Assembly: GCF_014190775.1 (NCBI RefSeq)
Contig: NZ_JACHVP010000006.1
Location: 1 to 64,000 of the forward strand
DNA: 64,000 bases
Reading direction: 5' to 3'
From: Leifsonia aquatica
Lineage (GTDB): Bacteria; Actinomycetota; Actinomycetes; Actinomycetales; Microbacteriaceae
In this document: piece after piece, positions 17,638 to 27,112 of the stretch
Layout: each line of letters begins with the position of its first letter
Position numbering within the stretch: position 1 is the first letter of the stretch
Translations under genes and position numbers: made by a program
The notes under the pieces: model-generated
What the model was told of the DNA's origin: nothing
What the model saw: the letters and a program-made list of their open reading frames with translations, nothing else
The model's database searches: none

Positions 17638-17900
17638 CAGACGAAGTCCTCATCGAGATAGCACCAGCGCCACGACTCTCCCGGCTCGAGGGAACGGACG
17701 ATGGGATGGCCCTGGTGCAGAGCGTGCGCTCTCGCGTGCCTCATCGGCGAGGAGTCGCAACAGCCGACCTTGCCGCACGTCAGACACAGTCTGAGGTGCA
17801 CCCACGCCGTGCCGAGGGCCACGCAGTCCTCGCAGACGCCCGGGGTGCGGGGAGACACAGGGCGGACAGAGACGAGATGGCGATCGGGGCGGCTCGTCAT
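17637..17900 (-). CDS. UBP-type zinc finger protein
   Basis: An 87-residue protein made almost entirely of a UBP-type (ubiquitin-hydrolase-like) zinc finger: CEDCVALGTAWVHLRLCLTCG, then GCCDSSPMRHARAHALHQGHP with the regularly spaced Cys and His ligands, ending in WRWCYLDEDF. Bacterial members are common beside thioredoxin reductase-like genes, though their role is unknown. The start at 17900 overlaps the thioredoxin gene by 4 bases, and the end overlaps the oxidoreductase start by one. Confidence 0.85.
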   Translation of the reverse strand: MTSRPDRHLVSVRPVSPRTPGVCEDCVALGTAWVHLRLCLTCGKVGCCDSSPMRHARAHALHQGHPIVRSLEPGESWRWCYLDEDFV

Positions 17901-18385
17901 GACCGGTGCCCCTGCTCGGAATCGCGGGCGGCTCTGTCCTCGTCGCGCGCATCCTTCTCCATCGCGTCGTCGAACCAGCGCCGCAGCACGTCGACGGGGG
18001 CCGCTCCGGCCTGTCGGGCGATCACCGCACCGTGGTGCAGGATCATCAGGGTCGGCACGGCCTGCACGCCGAACCGCGACGAGAGCCGCGGGGCACGGTC
18101 GACGTCGACCTTGACGAGCTTCACGTCGCCCGCCCGTTCGACGGCCAGCCGCTCCAGTACCGGGCTGACCATCCGGCACGGTCCGCACCAGGTGGCCCAC
18201 ATGTCGACGATCACGGGCGGGTCCGCCTTCTCGGCGACTTCCGCGAACGTGTCGTCGAGGGCGTCGACGATCCAGGGAAGCGCGTTGTGGCAGTTCCCGC
18301 AGCGGGGGTGCCCGGCGGCGGCGAGAGGAACGCGGTTCTTGTGACCGCAGTTCGGGCAGCGGATGATCGTGGTCGCGTTCGTCAC
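17897..18385 (-). CDS. trxC: Thioredoxin with N-terminal zinc ribbon (Trx2/TrxC-like)
   Basis: A 162-residue protein. Residues 8-33 hold two Cys pairs (CPNCG and CGNC) that form the zinc ribbon of thioredoxin 2, followed by a thioredoxin fold with the active site [10 protein letters not shown] and the cis-Pro segment [11 protein letters not shown] charged tail of about 25 residues follows the fold. The GTG start at 18385 overlaps the clpB stop (GTGA). With the downstream FAD oxidoreductase it gives the operon a thiol-redox arm. Confidence 0.9.
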   Translation of the reverse strand: MTNATTIIRCPNCGHKNRVPLAAAGHPRCGNCHNALPWIVDALDDTFAEVAEKADPPVIVDMWATWCGPCRMVSPVLERLAVERAGDVKLVKVDVDRAPRLSSRFGVQAVPTLMILHHGAVIARQAGAAPVDVLRRWFDDAMEKDARDEDRAARDSEQGHRS

Positions 18386-21027
18386 AGTGCCGCCTCGACT
18401 TCCGCATCGTCCGGCGCCGGGATCACGTCGACCGCCAGGTCGCCGTCCCGCACGTCGATCCGCACGGTGGAGCCCTCCGGCGCCGCTCCGGAGAGGAGCG
18501 CCCTGCCCAGGCGGGTCTCGATGTCGTGCGAGATGTACCGCCGGAGCGGTCGCGCGCCGTAGAGCGGGTCGTAGCCGCGCTCCGCGATCAGTCGCCGCGC
18601 GGCGGGAGTCAGTTCGAGCGCGATCCCGCGTTCGGCGAGGCGGCGGCGCAGGTCGTCCGTCAGCAGCACCACGATCGACTCGATCTGGTCGAGACCGAGC
18701 GGCGCGAACACGATGATGTCGTCGACGCGGTTGAGGAACTCGGGGCGGAACCGGCCGCGCAGCTCGGCGAGCACCAGGTCGCGGACGTCCTGGGCGATGC
18801 CTCCGCTGCTGTCGCGAGCGCCGGTCAACAGGTGCTCTGCGCCGATGTTGGACGTCATGATCACGATGGTGTTCCGAAAGTCGACCGTGCGACCCTGACT
18901 GTCGGTGATGCGGCCGTCGTCGAGCACCTGCAGCAGCGTGTTGAAGACATCCGGGTGCGCCTTCTCGATCTCGTCGAAGAGGACGACACAGTACGGCCGC
19001 CGCCGTACCGCTTCGGTGAGCTGGCCGCCCTCGTCGTACCCGACGTACCCGGGAGGGGCCCCGACCAGCCTGCTGACCGTGTGCCGCTCCTGATACTCGC
19101 TCATGTCGAGACGGACCATGGCGGACTCGCTGTCGAACAGGGCTGCCGCCAGTGCTTTCGCGAGCTCCGTCTTGCCGACGCCCGTCGGCCCCAGGAAGAT
19201 GAAGGACCCGATCGGCCGCCGGGGGTCGCGGATGCCCGACCGCGCGCGGATGATCGCGTCGGTGACGAGGCGCACGGCCTCCGCCTGACCGACGACGCGC
19301 TCGTGCAGGATCTCGTCGAGCTTCAGCACTTTCTCCCGCTCCCCTTCCTGCAGCCGCGCGACGGGGATGCCCGTCCAGGCCGCGACGATCTCGGCGATCT
19401 CCTCCTCGGTCACCACCTCCCGCAGCATCCTTTGCCGGCCCTGCTTCGAGCGGAGTCGCTCCTCCTCGGCGGCGAGCTGTCGTTCGAGCTCGGCGAGCGT
19501 GCCATAGCGGAGCTCGGCGGCACGGTTGAGGTCGTAGCCCCGCTCGGCGTCCTCCGCCTCTCGCCGGACGCGTTCGAGTTCGCCGCGCAGCTCCTGGACC
19601 TTGCGGATCGCTTGACGCTCGGCCTCCCACTGTGCGCGCTTCGCGTCCGTCTCGGCCCGAAGCTCCGCGAGTTCCCGGCGGAGCTCGTCGAGGCGGATAC
19701 GGCTCGGCTTGTCCTTCTCCTTCTCCAGCGCCGCCGCCTCGATCTCGAGTCGCGTCACGCGCCGGATGAGCTCGTCGAGCTCCGCCGGCATCGAGTCGAT
19801 CTCGGTGCGCAGCCGGGCACAGGCCTCGTCCACGAGGTCTATCGCCTTGTCGGGCAGGAACCGCTCGGTGATGTACCGGTGCGAGAGGGTCACGGCGGCC
19901 ACGAGAGCGTTGTCCTGGATCCGCACCCCGTGGAAGACCTCGAGGCGTTCGCGGAGCCCGCGAAGGATCGAGAGGGCATCCTCGACGTCGGGCTCCTCCA
20001 CCATCACGGTCTGGAACCGGCGTTCGAGCGCGGCGTCCTTCTCGATGTGCTGGCGGTACTCGTCGAGTGTGGTCGCGCCGATGAGATGGAGCTCTCCGCG
20101 CGCCAGCATGGGCTTCAGCATGTTGCCCGCATCCATCGCCCCCTCGGTCGCCCCGGCCCCGACGAGTGTGTGCAGCTCGTCGATGAACAGGAGGATGCGC
20201 CCGTCGGACGAGATGACCTCCGCCAGGACGGCTTTCATGCGCTCCTCGAACTCGCCGCGGTATTTGGCGCCCGCCACGAGGGCAGCGAGGTCCAGTTGGA
20301 AGATCGTCTTGTCGCGGAGACCCTCGGGAACGTCGGTGCGCACGATCCGCTGCGCCAGGCCCTCGACGATGGCCGTCTTGCCGACGCCGGGCTCCCCGAT
20401 CAGGACGGGATTGTTCTTCGTCTTGCGGGACAGGATCTGCACGACGCGCCGGATCTCCGCGTCTCGCCCGATGACCGGATCGAGGCGGCCTGCACGCGCG
20501 TCGGCGACGAGATCGCGACCGTACTTCTCCAGAGCCTCGTAGGTCTGCTCGGGCGTGGCGGACGTGACATGCTGGTTGCCCCGCACGGAGGCGAGCGCTG
20601 CCAGGAAGCTCTCCCGGGTGACGCCATTGCTCTGCAGAAGACGCGCAGCCGCACTGCCGGAGGGGTCGTCGGCGAGCGCGAGGAGCAGGTGCTCGACCGA
20701 GACGTACGAGTCCTTCAGCCGCGTCGCCTCCCGCTCGGCCCGATCGAGGGTCGCCGCAAGGCTCCTCGACAGGAACACCTGGCCCGGAGTCGCGCCGGGA
20801 CCGGTCGTCCTCGGCTTGCGGGCGATCAGCTGCTGGAGTTCGGCGAGTAGGACGGTCAGGTCGACCCCGACCGCTTCGAGGAGTCGCGGGATCAGGCCCC
20901 CCTCCTGGATGACCAGGGCAAGCAGGAGGTGCTCACCCTCGGTCTCCGTCTGACCGCTCCGGCTCGCGATGCTCTGCGCCTCCTGAAGGGCTTCCTGGGA
21001 TTTCTGGGTCAGCTTGTTCATCTCCAT
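18382..21027 (-). CDS. clpB: ATP-dependent disaggregase ClpB
   Basis: An 881-residue Hsp100 protein with N-terminal double Clp repeat (residues about 1-145), AAA-1 ([19 protein letters not shown]), the coiled-coil middle domain of ClpB (about 400-520) and AAA-2 ([21 protein letters not shown]). It rescues aggregated proteins together with DnaK. ATG at 21027 has AAAGGAG eight bases upstream; a second in-frame ATG two codons later is possible. The co-operonic dnaK, grpE and cbpA support the function. Confidence 0.93.
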   Translation of the reverse strand: MEMNKLTQKSQEALQEAQSIASRSGQTETEGEHLLLALVIQEGGLIPRLLEAVGVDLTVLLAELQQLIARKPRTTGPGATPGQVFLSRSLAATLDRAEREATRLKDSYVSVEHLLLALADDPSGSAAARLLQSNGVTRESFLAALASVRGNQHVTSATPEQTYEALEKYGRDLVADARAGRLDPVIGRDAEIRRVVQILSRKTKNNPVLIGEPGVGKTAIVEGLAQRIVRTDVPEGLRDKTIFQLDLAALVAGAKYRGEFEERMKAVLAEVISSDGRILLFIDELHTLVGAGATEGAMDAGNMLKPMLARGELHLIGATTLDEYRQHIEKDAALERRFQTVMVEEPDVEDALSILRGLRERLEVFHGVRIQDNALVAAVTLSHRYITERFLPDKAIDLVDEACARLRTEIDSMPAELDELIRRVTRLEIEAAALEKEKDKPSRIRLDELRRELAELRAETDAKRAQWEAERQAIRKVQELRGELERVRREAEDAERGYDLNRAAELRYGTLAELERQLAAEEERLRSKQGRQRMLREVVTEEEIAEIVAAWTGIPVARLQEGEREKVLKLDEILHERVVGQAEAVRLVTDAIIRARSGIRDPRRPIGSFIFLGPTGVGKTELAKALAAALFDSESAMVRLDMSEYQERHTVSRLVGAPPGYVGYDEGGQLTEAVRRRPYCVVLFDEIEKAHPDVFNTLLQVLDDGRITDSQGRTVDFRNTIVIMTSNIGAEHLLTGARDSSGGIAQDVRDLVLAELRGRFRPEFLNRVDDIIVFAPLGLDQIESIVVLLTDDLRRRLAERGIALELTPAARRLIAERGYDPLYGARPLRRYISHDIETRLGRALLSGAAPEGSTVRIDVRDGDLAVDVIPAPDDAEVEAAL

Positions 21028-21045
21028 GGTGGAGTCTCCTTTACG

Positions 21046-21336
21046 TCAGCGGAGCGCCCACCGACGGTTCTCGAGCACGTCGATGCGGTCGAGGAGGTCG
21101 ATGACGAGTGCGACGGCGGTGTAGTTGAGTGAAAGGTCGGCGTGGAGCCGCACGATGCGCCGGACCAGGCCCGGCGCGGCCGGGGAGAACCACAGCCGAC
21201 CGGAGTCGTCGCGCCGAGCGGAGACGAGCCCGAGGTCGACGAACCGTCGCACCAGGTCGGGATGGACTCCTGATGCAGCGGCGACCATGCCGAGGTCGAG
21301 GCGGGGTGGGAGCGCCAGAACGAGGGATGCAGTCAT
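21046..21336 (-). CDS. cbpM: CbpM-like chaperone modulator (MerR-type fold)
   Basis: A 96-residue protein with a MerR-like N-terminal helix-turn-helix (MVAAASGVHPDLVRRFVDLG) and a basic/aromatic strand (SGRLWFSP), ending in a helical segment. This small architecture next to a CbpA-type DnaJ is typical of CbpM, which binds the J domain, and resembles HspR, so a repressor role cannot be excluded. It overlaps cbpA by 4 bases. Confidence 0.7.
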   Translation of the reverse strand: MTASLVLALPPRLDLGMVAAASGVHPDLVRRFVDLGLVSARRDDSGRLWFSPAAPGLVRRIVRLHADLSLNYTAVALVIDLLDRIDVLENRRWALR

Positions 21337-22280
21337 GACGACGACCTCGGGTCGTGGGTGGATGCGGCCTTCAGCTGCTCGTACAGTTCGCGTTCGCGGT
21401 CACTCAGGTGCGGGGGGACCACGATCTTGACCCGCGCGAACAGGTCGCCGGGCTTTCCGCCCGATTGCGGCATCCCCTGACCCTTCAGACGGAGCCGCCG
21501 GCCGCTGGAGGAGCCCGGCGGAACCCGCACGGTGAGCTGGCCGCCGGGCGCCCGCGTGGGGACGCCCGATCCGAGCGCAGCCTCCCAGGGGGCGATCGGC
21601 AGGTCGATCTCGATGTCCTTCCCGTCGAGCCGGAATCGCCGATCGGGCCGGACCCTGACGGTGATGACGAGGTCGCCCGTGCCGCCGTCCTGCCGCCCGG
21701 CGTTTCCACCGCCGGAGACGCGGATGCGCTGACCGTCGAGCACGCCCGGCGGAATCTGGACATCGAAGGTCTGCCGGCCGCCGTCCGGGCCGGAGAGGAC
21801 GAGGGTCCGGGGGCCGCCGCGATAGGCCTCCTCCACGGAGAGTTCGAGTTCGGCCTCGGCGTCCATCCCCCGCATCGAGCCGAAGACGTCACCGAATAGG
21901 TCGTCCCAATCGACCGCGGTGCCGCCGGGACCGGCGGCGCCCTGGGCGCTCGACCAGCTGAACCCGGACGGTCCAGGGCCCGGTCGGGCGCGGCGCGCCC
22001 CTCGGCCGCCGTCGCGGCGGGACGCGGAGGCGGATTGGCGTTCGCGTTCGGCGCCCGCGTAGTGGCGGAACTCCGGTCCGAACCGGTCGTACTGGGCCCG
22101 CGACTCCGCGTCGGCCAGCACGTGGTAGGCCTCGCTGATCTGCTTGAACCTCTCTTCGGCGCCCGCCTGCTTGTTCACATCGGGGTGGTATCTGCGCGCC
22201 AGTTCGCGGTACGCGCGCTGGATCTCCTTCGCATCCGCCGACCGTGGAACACCGAGCAGTCGATAGTAGTCGTCTGCCAC
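21333..22280 (-). CDS. cbpA: DnaJ-type co-chaperone CbpA
   Basis: A 315-residue J protein. The J domain (residues 1-70) has the HPD motif in RRYHPDVNKQ, then a Gly/Arg/Ser-rich linker, then two DnaJ C-terminal substrate-binding domains (VQIPPGVLDGQRIRVSGGG; VRVPPGSSSGRRLRLKG). There is no zinc-finger domain, so it is a class B (CbpA/DnaJ2) protein. It stimulates DnaK ATPase. The start follows the grpE stop by four bases. Confidence 0.9.
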   Translation of the reverse strand: MADDYYRLLGVPRSADAKEIQRAYRELARRYHPDVNKQAGAEERFKQISEAYHVLADAESRAQYDRFGPEFRHYAGAERERQSASASRRDGGRGARRARPGPGPSGFSWSSAQGAAGPGGTAVDWDDLFGDVFGSMRGMDAEAELELSVEEAYRGGPRTLVLSGPDGGRQTFDVQIPPGVLDGQRIRVSGGGNAGRQDGGTGDLVITVRVRPDRRFRLDGKDIEIDLPIAPWEAALGSGVPTRAPGGQLTVRVPPGSSSGRRLRLKGQGMPQSGGKPGDLFARVKIVVPPHLSDRERELYEQLKAASTHDPRSSS

Positions 22281-22284
22281 GGCG

Positions 22285-22821
22285 TCACTCTTCCGCTGCG
22301 GTCACGACGACGCCGGCGGGCCGCAGAAGGTGCTCGGGGCTTCCGAATCCGAGTCTCGTCACGGCGACGACGGTACGGGGCGGTTGCCCGCCCCGATCGA
22401 CCACAGACACGACCTCGTGGATGCGCGGGTCGAACGGCACACCCACGGCGTCGATCCGCGGGAAGCCGAGACGCTCGAGTGAGACGATGGCGAGCTCCCG
22501 GATCGATTCGATGCCGGCCGCGAGCCCGGTGTCCACGCCTTCGGCGTAGGTGACGGCATCCTGCAGTCCGTCCACGACCGGCAGGAAGACGGCTGCGGCG
22601 CGCACCCGTTCGGCGTCCCGCGCCGACGCGAGTTCGCGAGCCGCCCGCTTTCTGCTGTTGTCGAGGTCCGCCGCCGCGCGACGCCAGCGATCCTCGACGT
22701 CTGCGAGGCGCGCGCGAAGCTCGTCGCTCGAGGTCGTGCCCGATTCGTCGGGTCGCTCGGAGCGTTGGCCGGACGCGGGGCCGTCATCGGTTTCCGTACT
22801 GCGGGTGTCGGGATCGTCCAT
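22285..22821 (-). CDS. grpE: Nucleotide exchange factor GrpE
   Basis: A 178-residue protein with an acidic disordered N terminus, a long helix (LADVEDRWRRAAADLDNSRK) and the C-terminal beta domain (VGVPFDPRIHEVVSVVD), all characteristic of GrpE. It releases ADP from DnaK. The start lies 12 bases after the dnaK stop with GAGGACC upstream. Divergence from textbook GrpE suggests this is an accessory copy. Confidence 0.88.
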   Translation of the reverse strand: MDDPDTRSTETDDGPASGQRSERPDESGTTSSDELRARLADVEDRWRRAAADLDNSRKRAARELASARDAERVRAAAVFLPVVDGLQDAVTYAEGVDTGLAAGIESIRELAIVSLERLGFPRIDAVGVPFDPRIHEVVSVVDRGGQPPRTVVAVTRLGFGSPEHLLRPAGVVVTAAEE

Positions 22822-22833
22822 GGTCCGAGGTCC

Positions 22834-24726
22834 TCAGTCGCGATCGAAGTCGGCGTCGACCACATCGTCCGAGTCGTCGACGTCCGTCGGACCAGCGGAG
22901 TCGGCGGCACCGGCGGCGGAGGACCCCTCGGCCGGGCGGGCGACGGAGAGTGCCGCCTCCACCTGAAGCAGTTCGCTCGCCAGCTCGCGCGCCTCGGCCG
23001 CTTGGACCTCTCGTGCGACGGCGTCCCTGGCCTGCCCGATGAGCAGTTCGGCGCGGGAGCGCTCGTGCTCGGGCACCGATGTGCCACGGTCCGCGAGCGT
23101 GCGCTCGACCCGGTAGGCAGCAGCGTCGAGCTCGTTCCGGGCGTCGATGTCCTCGCGCAGACGCTGGTCGTCGGCCCGGTGCTGCTCGGCCTCCTGCACC
23201 ATGCGCTCGATCTCAGCCTGGTCGAGGTTCGTCGTGCCGCTGATCGTGATCCCCTGCTCGACCCCGGTGTCCTTGTCGCGCGCTTTCACATCGAGGATCC
23301 CGTTCGCGTCGATGTCGAAGGTGACCTCCACCTGCGGCTCGCCGCGGGGCGCCGGCCGGATCCCGGTCAGGGTGAACCGGCCCAGCACGCGGTTGTCGGC
23401 AGCTCGTTCGCGCTCGCCCTGCAGGACCACGATCTCGACCGAGTCCTGATCGTCCTGCGCGGTGGAGAAGACCTCGCTCCGGCGTGCCGGAATGGTGGTG
23501 TTGCGCTCGATGATCTTGGTCATCACGCCGCCGCGCGTCTCGACGCCCAGCGAGAGCGGGGTCACGTCGAGCAGGAGCACGTCGCTGACCTCCCCCTTCA
23601 GCACGCCCGCCTGGATCGCCGCACCGATGGCGACCACCTCGTCCGGGTTCACCGTCATGTTCGGGTCCTTGCCGCCGGTGAGCCGTTTGACGAGATCCTG
23701 CACGGCCGGGATCCGCGTCGAACCGCCGACCAGGATGACCTCGTCGATGTCGTTCTCCGAGACCTTCGCATCCTCCATCGCCCGCCGCACCGGTGTCAGG
23801 CAGCGGTCGACCAGATCGGCCGTGATGTTCTCGAACGTGGCGCGCTTGAGGGTGGTGGTCAGGTGCTTCGGGCCGGAGGCGTCCGCCGTGATGAACGGAA
23901 GGCTGACCTGCGTCTGGCTCACAGTGCTGAGCTCGACCTTCGCCTTCTCGGAGGCTTCGAACAGCCGTTGGAGGGCTTGAGGATCGTTGCGAAGATCGAT
24001 TCCGTTCTCCTTCTGGAACTCGTCGGCGAGATAGTCGACGATTCGCCGGTCGAAATCGTCGCCGCCGAGGTGGGTATCGCCGGCAGTCGAACGCACCTCC
24101 ACGACACCGTCGCCGACGTCGAGAAGGCTGACGTCGAAGGTTCCGCCGCCGAGGTCGAAGACGAGCACGGTCTCGTGCTCCTTCTTGTCCAGCCCGTATG
24201 CGAGGGCGGCCGCGGTCGGTTCGTTGATAATGCGGAGCACCTCGAGGCCCGCGATACGACCGGCATCCCTCGTCGCCGTCCGTTGAGCGTCATTGAAGTA
24301 CGCCGGGACGGTGATGACGGCCTCCGTGACCTTCTCGCCGAGGAACTTGGCGGCGTCGTCGACGAGTTTGCGCAGGACCAGGGCACTGATCTCCTCCGGC
24401 GCGTACAGCTTTCCCCGGACGGCGAACCTGGCCTCCCCGTTCGGTCCGGCCGCGATGTCGAACCCGACCGCTCTGGCCTCCTCCCCGACCTCGTCGAACG
24501 TGCGCCCGATGAAGCGCTTGGCCGACGAGATCGTGCCCTTGGGGTTGAGGATCGCCTGCCGCCTGGCCAGCTGCCCGACGAGCCGCTCGCCCGTGTCCGT
24601 GAACCCGACGACGGACGGTGTCGTGCGTGCACCCTCCGCATTCGGGATGACTCTCGCCTCGCCGCCCTCCCAGACGGCGATCACCGAGTTCGTGGTGCCG
24701 AGGTCGATGCCCACTGCTTTGGCCAT
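22834..24726 (-). CDS. dnaK: Chaperone DnaK (Hsp70)
   Basis: A 630-residue Hsp70. The N-terminal ATPase domain shows [37 protein letters not shown] and [13 protein letters not shown]; the substrate-binding domain and an acidic C-terminal tail ([11 protein letters not shown]) follow. The ATG at 24726 is chosen since it gives the canonical Hsp70 start. A gap of 97 bases separates it from hsp20, large enough for an internal promoter; I saw no CIRCE or HAIR element there. Confidence 0.95.
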   Translation of the reverse strand: MAKAVGIDLGTTNSVIAVWEGGEARVIPNAEGARTTPSVVGFTDTGERLVGQLARRQAILNPKGTISSAKRFIGRTFDEVGEEARAVGFDIAAGPNGEARFAVRGKLYAPEEISALVLRKLVDDAAKFLGEKVTEAVITVPAYFNDAQRTATRDAGRIAGLEVLRIINEPTAAALAYGLDKKEHETVLVFDLGGGTFDVSLLDVGDGVVEVRSTAGDTHLGGDDFDRRIVDYLADEFQKENGIDLRNDPQALQRLFEASEKAKVELSTVSQTQVSLPFITADASGPKHLTTTLKRATFENITADLVDRCLTPVRRAMEDAKVSENDIDEVILVGGSTRIPAVQDLVKRLTGGKDPNMTVNPDEVVAIGAAIQAGVLKGEVSDVLLLDVTPLSLGVETRGGVMTKIIERNTTIPARRSEVFSTAQDDQDSVEIVVLQGERERAADNRVLGRFTLTGIRPAPRGEPQVEVTFDIDANGILDVKARDKDTGVEQGITISGTTNLDQAEIERMVQEAEQHRADDQRLREDIDARNELDAAAYRVERTLADRGTSVPEHERSRAELLIGQARDAVAREVQAAEARELASELLQVEAALSVARPAEGSSAAGAADSAGPTDVDDSDDVVDADFDRD

Positions 24727-24823
24727 GAGAGCTGCCCTTTCGTCGTTTCGTCGTGTCAGCCGCCGGGCGGCTTCGCGTCTCTGCCCGCGTCCGATGCCGG
24801 TCGCGCACGCGGAATGATCGCGA

Positions 24824-25225
24824 TCATGTCGAGGAGATCTCCACGTGACGCGATGTGCTCGACTCGTCGACCGGGATGCGCAGGGTGAGCACACCCTTCC
24901 CGCATTCGGCCGACAGCCCTGAACTGTCGAGGCTCTCGCCGAGAAAGAGCTGACGCACGAACTCGCCGCGCGGACGCTCGTCGATGAAGACGGTGTCGTC
25001 GGGTTCGAACGCCGGCCGGCGCCGCACTGTGATGGTCACCACGTTGCGCTCGACGCGCACGTCCACGTCGGCAGGTTCCACGCCGGGGACGTCCGCCACC
25101 ACGACATAGTGATCGTCGCGCCGGTACGCCTCGAGAGGGACCGCGACGGTGCGCCGATTCCTGCCCAGCGCCTCCTCGACCGCACGATCGACATCGCGGG
25201 ACGCGTCGAGTCCCATCAGCGTCAT
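24824..25225 (-). CDS. hsp20: Small heat-shock protein, Hsp20 family
   Basis: A 133-residue alpha-crystallin-type protein. The core has [30 protein letters not shown] and the closing [12 protein letters not shown] (variant of the G-x-L strand). ATG at 25225 has GAGGAGG five bases upstream. It is the first gene of the ten-gene stress operon and would hold unfolding proteins for DnaK/ClpB. An inverted repeat GACCGATCACGGTC (25242-25255) just upstream is a possible operator. Confidence 0.9.
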   Translation of the reverse strand: MTLMGLDASRDVDRAVEEALGRNRRTVAVPLEAYRRDDHYVVVADVPGVEPADVDVRVERNVVTITVRRRPAFEPDDTVFIDERPRGEFVRQLFLGESLDSSGLSAECGKGVLTLRIPVDESSTSRHVEISST

Positions 25226-25241
25226 GATGACCTCCTCGGTC

Positions 25242-25255
25242 GACCGATCACGGTC
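25242..25255. promoter_or_regulatory. Inverted repeat upstream of hsp20
   Basis: GACCG-ATCA-CGGTC lies 17 bases before the hsp20 start, between the divergent stress operon and the PucR-type gene. It is short and could be coincidental; it is noted as the only palindrome of substance in this gap. Confidence 0.3.
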
Positions 25256-25381
25256 TCGCTGAGATGAGTGTGCGCCCGGCACGAGGCCGCTCGTTCGACC
25301 TCAGGGAGCCAAAAGAAGACGCGGGACTTGCACTGTCGTGTCCATGCGCAGACGGCTAGCATCGAAAGAACGGAGTCCACC

Positions 25382-27058
25382 ATGATGCGCGCACGGAGCG
25401 ATCAAGAGTTCGTCGAGCGGGTCGGCCACGCTGCCACGCCGCAGGCCGATCTGTACGACGTCTTCAGGGCGGGCTCGAAGATGTTCGAGCAGCCGACGAT
25501 CCGACGCACGCTGCGGATCGCCTGCGCGTCCGTGAAGTCGATCGCCGGGTGCACCGTGGCCGCCGCGTACGTCGCGGAGGGCGATCATCTGGCACGGTAT
25601 TCGGGCAGGGCGAGCCGTCGGCTCGATCTGCTGGTGGAGGCCCGCGCGGGCAGGGACGGCGTGCTGGAGAGCGGCACCGTCTGGCGTTACGCGCTGTTCT
25701 TCCGCGGCACGGGCAGGGTCAGGGGAGCGTTCGTGCTCCAGGCGGAGGTCGAACCGTCACGCGCGGAGATGTTCCTGCTCGGCGCACTGGCCGAGCCGAC
25801 CGGGGCCGCGCTGGCCACGGCCGAGCTGATCGGCCGAGAGCGGCGCGAGACGCATGAGCTCCGGCGGCTCGGCGAGGCGCAGGCGGGCTCGAACCGTACG
25901 ATGGCAGCGACGATCGTGCGGTTGAACATGCACCAGCAGATCCGCGACTCCATCGTCACCGCTGCCGGAACCAGCGCCGCGGAGGCGCAGATCGTCGAGA
26001 CCGTGAGTGCGATCACCCGGCGCTCGATCGTGCTGCAGGACTCCTTCGGCAACGAACGCGCGTACATCGGATCCGGAGACTCCCCCGCGCCGTCCGACTT
26101 GCGCGCGCCCCCCGCGACGCGCCTCGCCAGAGCTGCGCCGACCTCCGGTTGGCAGCCCACCCCGATCCGCTCCGGAGAGGAGACCCTCGGAGTGATCGGC
26201 ATCTACGATCCGGACGACGACCGGAGTGACGATGACCGCTTCGCCGTCGAATTCGCCGGGGCGATGATCGCCGTCGAGCTCGCAAACCGACGCCGTGTCG
26301 CGGAGGTCGAGATCCGGCTGGGGCGCGACCTCGCGGATGAGCTCGTCACCGGCGGCGACGTCGTCGATGCCTTCGCCCGCGCCGAGTCACTGCACTTCGA
26401 TCTCAGCGGTCACCACCGGGTAGCGGTCGTCTCGTGGGAGCACCCGACCCCGAACGGCGTCGACATCGGCGCGGCGGTGCGCCACGTGCTCGCGGCGATG
26501 CGAGTGCCGGCCCTCATCTCGCGGCGGGATGACGCCGTGCTCGTGGTGTTCGCCGACGGCGAGGACCTGTCGGGCCTGCACGAGCGGCTCTCGTCCTCGA
26601 TCTCAAGCACTCGAGGCACCATCGGAGTGGGTGGACGCTACACGGCCGAGGACCTCCCCCGCTCCTTCGCCGAGGCCGCGCGAGCCCAGAAGATCCGGGC
26701 CGAGTCACGCCGTCCGTACGGGCTGTCCAATCACGACGACCTCGGCCTTCTCCGCATCCTCGACCTGTCCGGCGACGGAGCGGAGGTCGACCGCTACGTG
26801 GACGAGTGGCTCGGCGCCCTCATCGCTCACGACAGGGATCACCACTCGGACCTGGTTCACACGCTCACCGTCTACCTGGATTCCGGCGGCAACTACGATC
26901 GCGCGGCGGATGCGTTGATCATCGGTCGCAGCACGCTGCGGTACCGGCTCGGCCGCATCCGCGAGGTGAGCGGCCGGGACCTCGGGGACCCGGACGCGAG
27001 GCTTCACCTGCACCTCGCCGCCCGCGTCCGGGCTGCCCTGCATGACAGGGGGCGCTGA
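25382..27058 (+). CDS. PucR/CdaR-type transcriptional regulator with GAF-like sensor
   Basis: A 558-residue regulator. The N-terminal half has GAF-like sensor character (GFQ-type strands around residues 60-160 and 200-300), a middle segment resembles the nucleotide-cyclase-like GGDEF-derived region of CdaR proteins (about 330-450), and the C terminus is the PucR helix-turn-helix GNYDRAADALIIGRSTLRYR. The start at 25382 has CGGAG six bases upstream. Its divergent placement makes it a candidate regulator of the hsp20-corA operon, which lacks a recognisable HspR or HrcA site. Confidence 0.8.
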   Translation: MMRARSDQEFVERVGHAATPQADLYDVFRAGSKMFEQPTIRRTLRIACASVKSIAGCTVAAAYVAEGDHLARYSGRASRRLDLLVEARAGRDGVLESGTVWRYALFFRGTGRVRGAFVLQAEVEPSRAEMFLLGALAEPTGAALATAELIGRERRETHELRRLGEAQAGSNRTMAATIVRLNMHQQIRDSIVTAAGTSAAEAQIVETVSAITRRSIVLQDSFGNERAYIGSGDSPAPSDLRAPPATRLARAAPTSGWQPTPIRSGEETLGVIGIYDPDDDRSDDDRFAVEFAGAMIAVELANRRRVAEVEIRLGRDLADELVTGGDVVDAFARAESLHFDLSGHHRVAVVSWEHPTPNGVDIGAAVRHVLAAMRVPALISRRDDAVLVVFADGEDLSGLHERLSSSISSTRGTIGVGGRYTAEDLPRSFAEAARAQKIRAESRRPYGLSNHDDLGLLRILDLSGDGAEVDRYVDEWLGALIAHDRDHHSDLVHTLTVYLDSGGNYDRAADALIIGRSTLRYRLGRIREVSGRDLGDPDARLHLHLAARVRAALHDRGR

Positions 27059-27085
27059 CCGTTCCGCGGCACCCGCGGAGTGCTC

Positions 27086-27104
27086 CGGAAGGCGTGGGAT
27101 TCGA
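27086..27104. repeat. tRNA 3'-end-like direct repeat, left copy
   Basis: Read on the minus strand, this 19-base stretch gives TCGAATCCCACGCCTTCCG: the T-loop end, the 3' strand of a T stem (CCCAC), an acceptor-like strand and a G discriminator. It differs at one position from the copy at 33499-33517. No 5' tRNA half is attached. It may mark an old integration point. Confidence 0.45.
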
Positions 27105-27112
27105 CCCTCGCC

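Noticed and set aside
22765-24888. Long plus-strand frame opposite dnaK
   Set aside because: Shadow of DnaK on the complementary strand; no ribosome site or family resemblance.
24727-25381. CIRCE or HAIR heat-shock operator
   Set aside because: No TTAGCACTC-N9-GAGTGCTAA or CTTGAGT-N7-ACTCAAG match was seen on either strand in the gaps before dnaK and hsp20.
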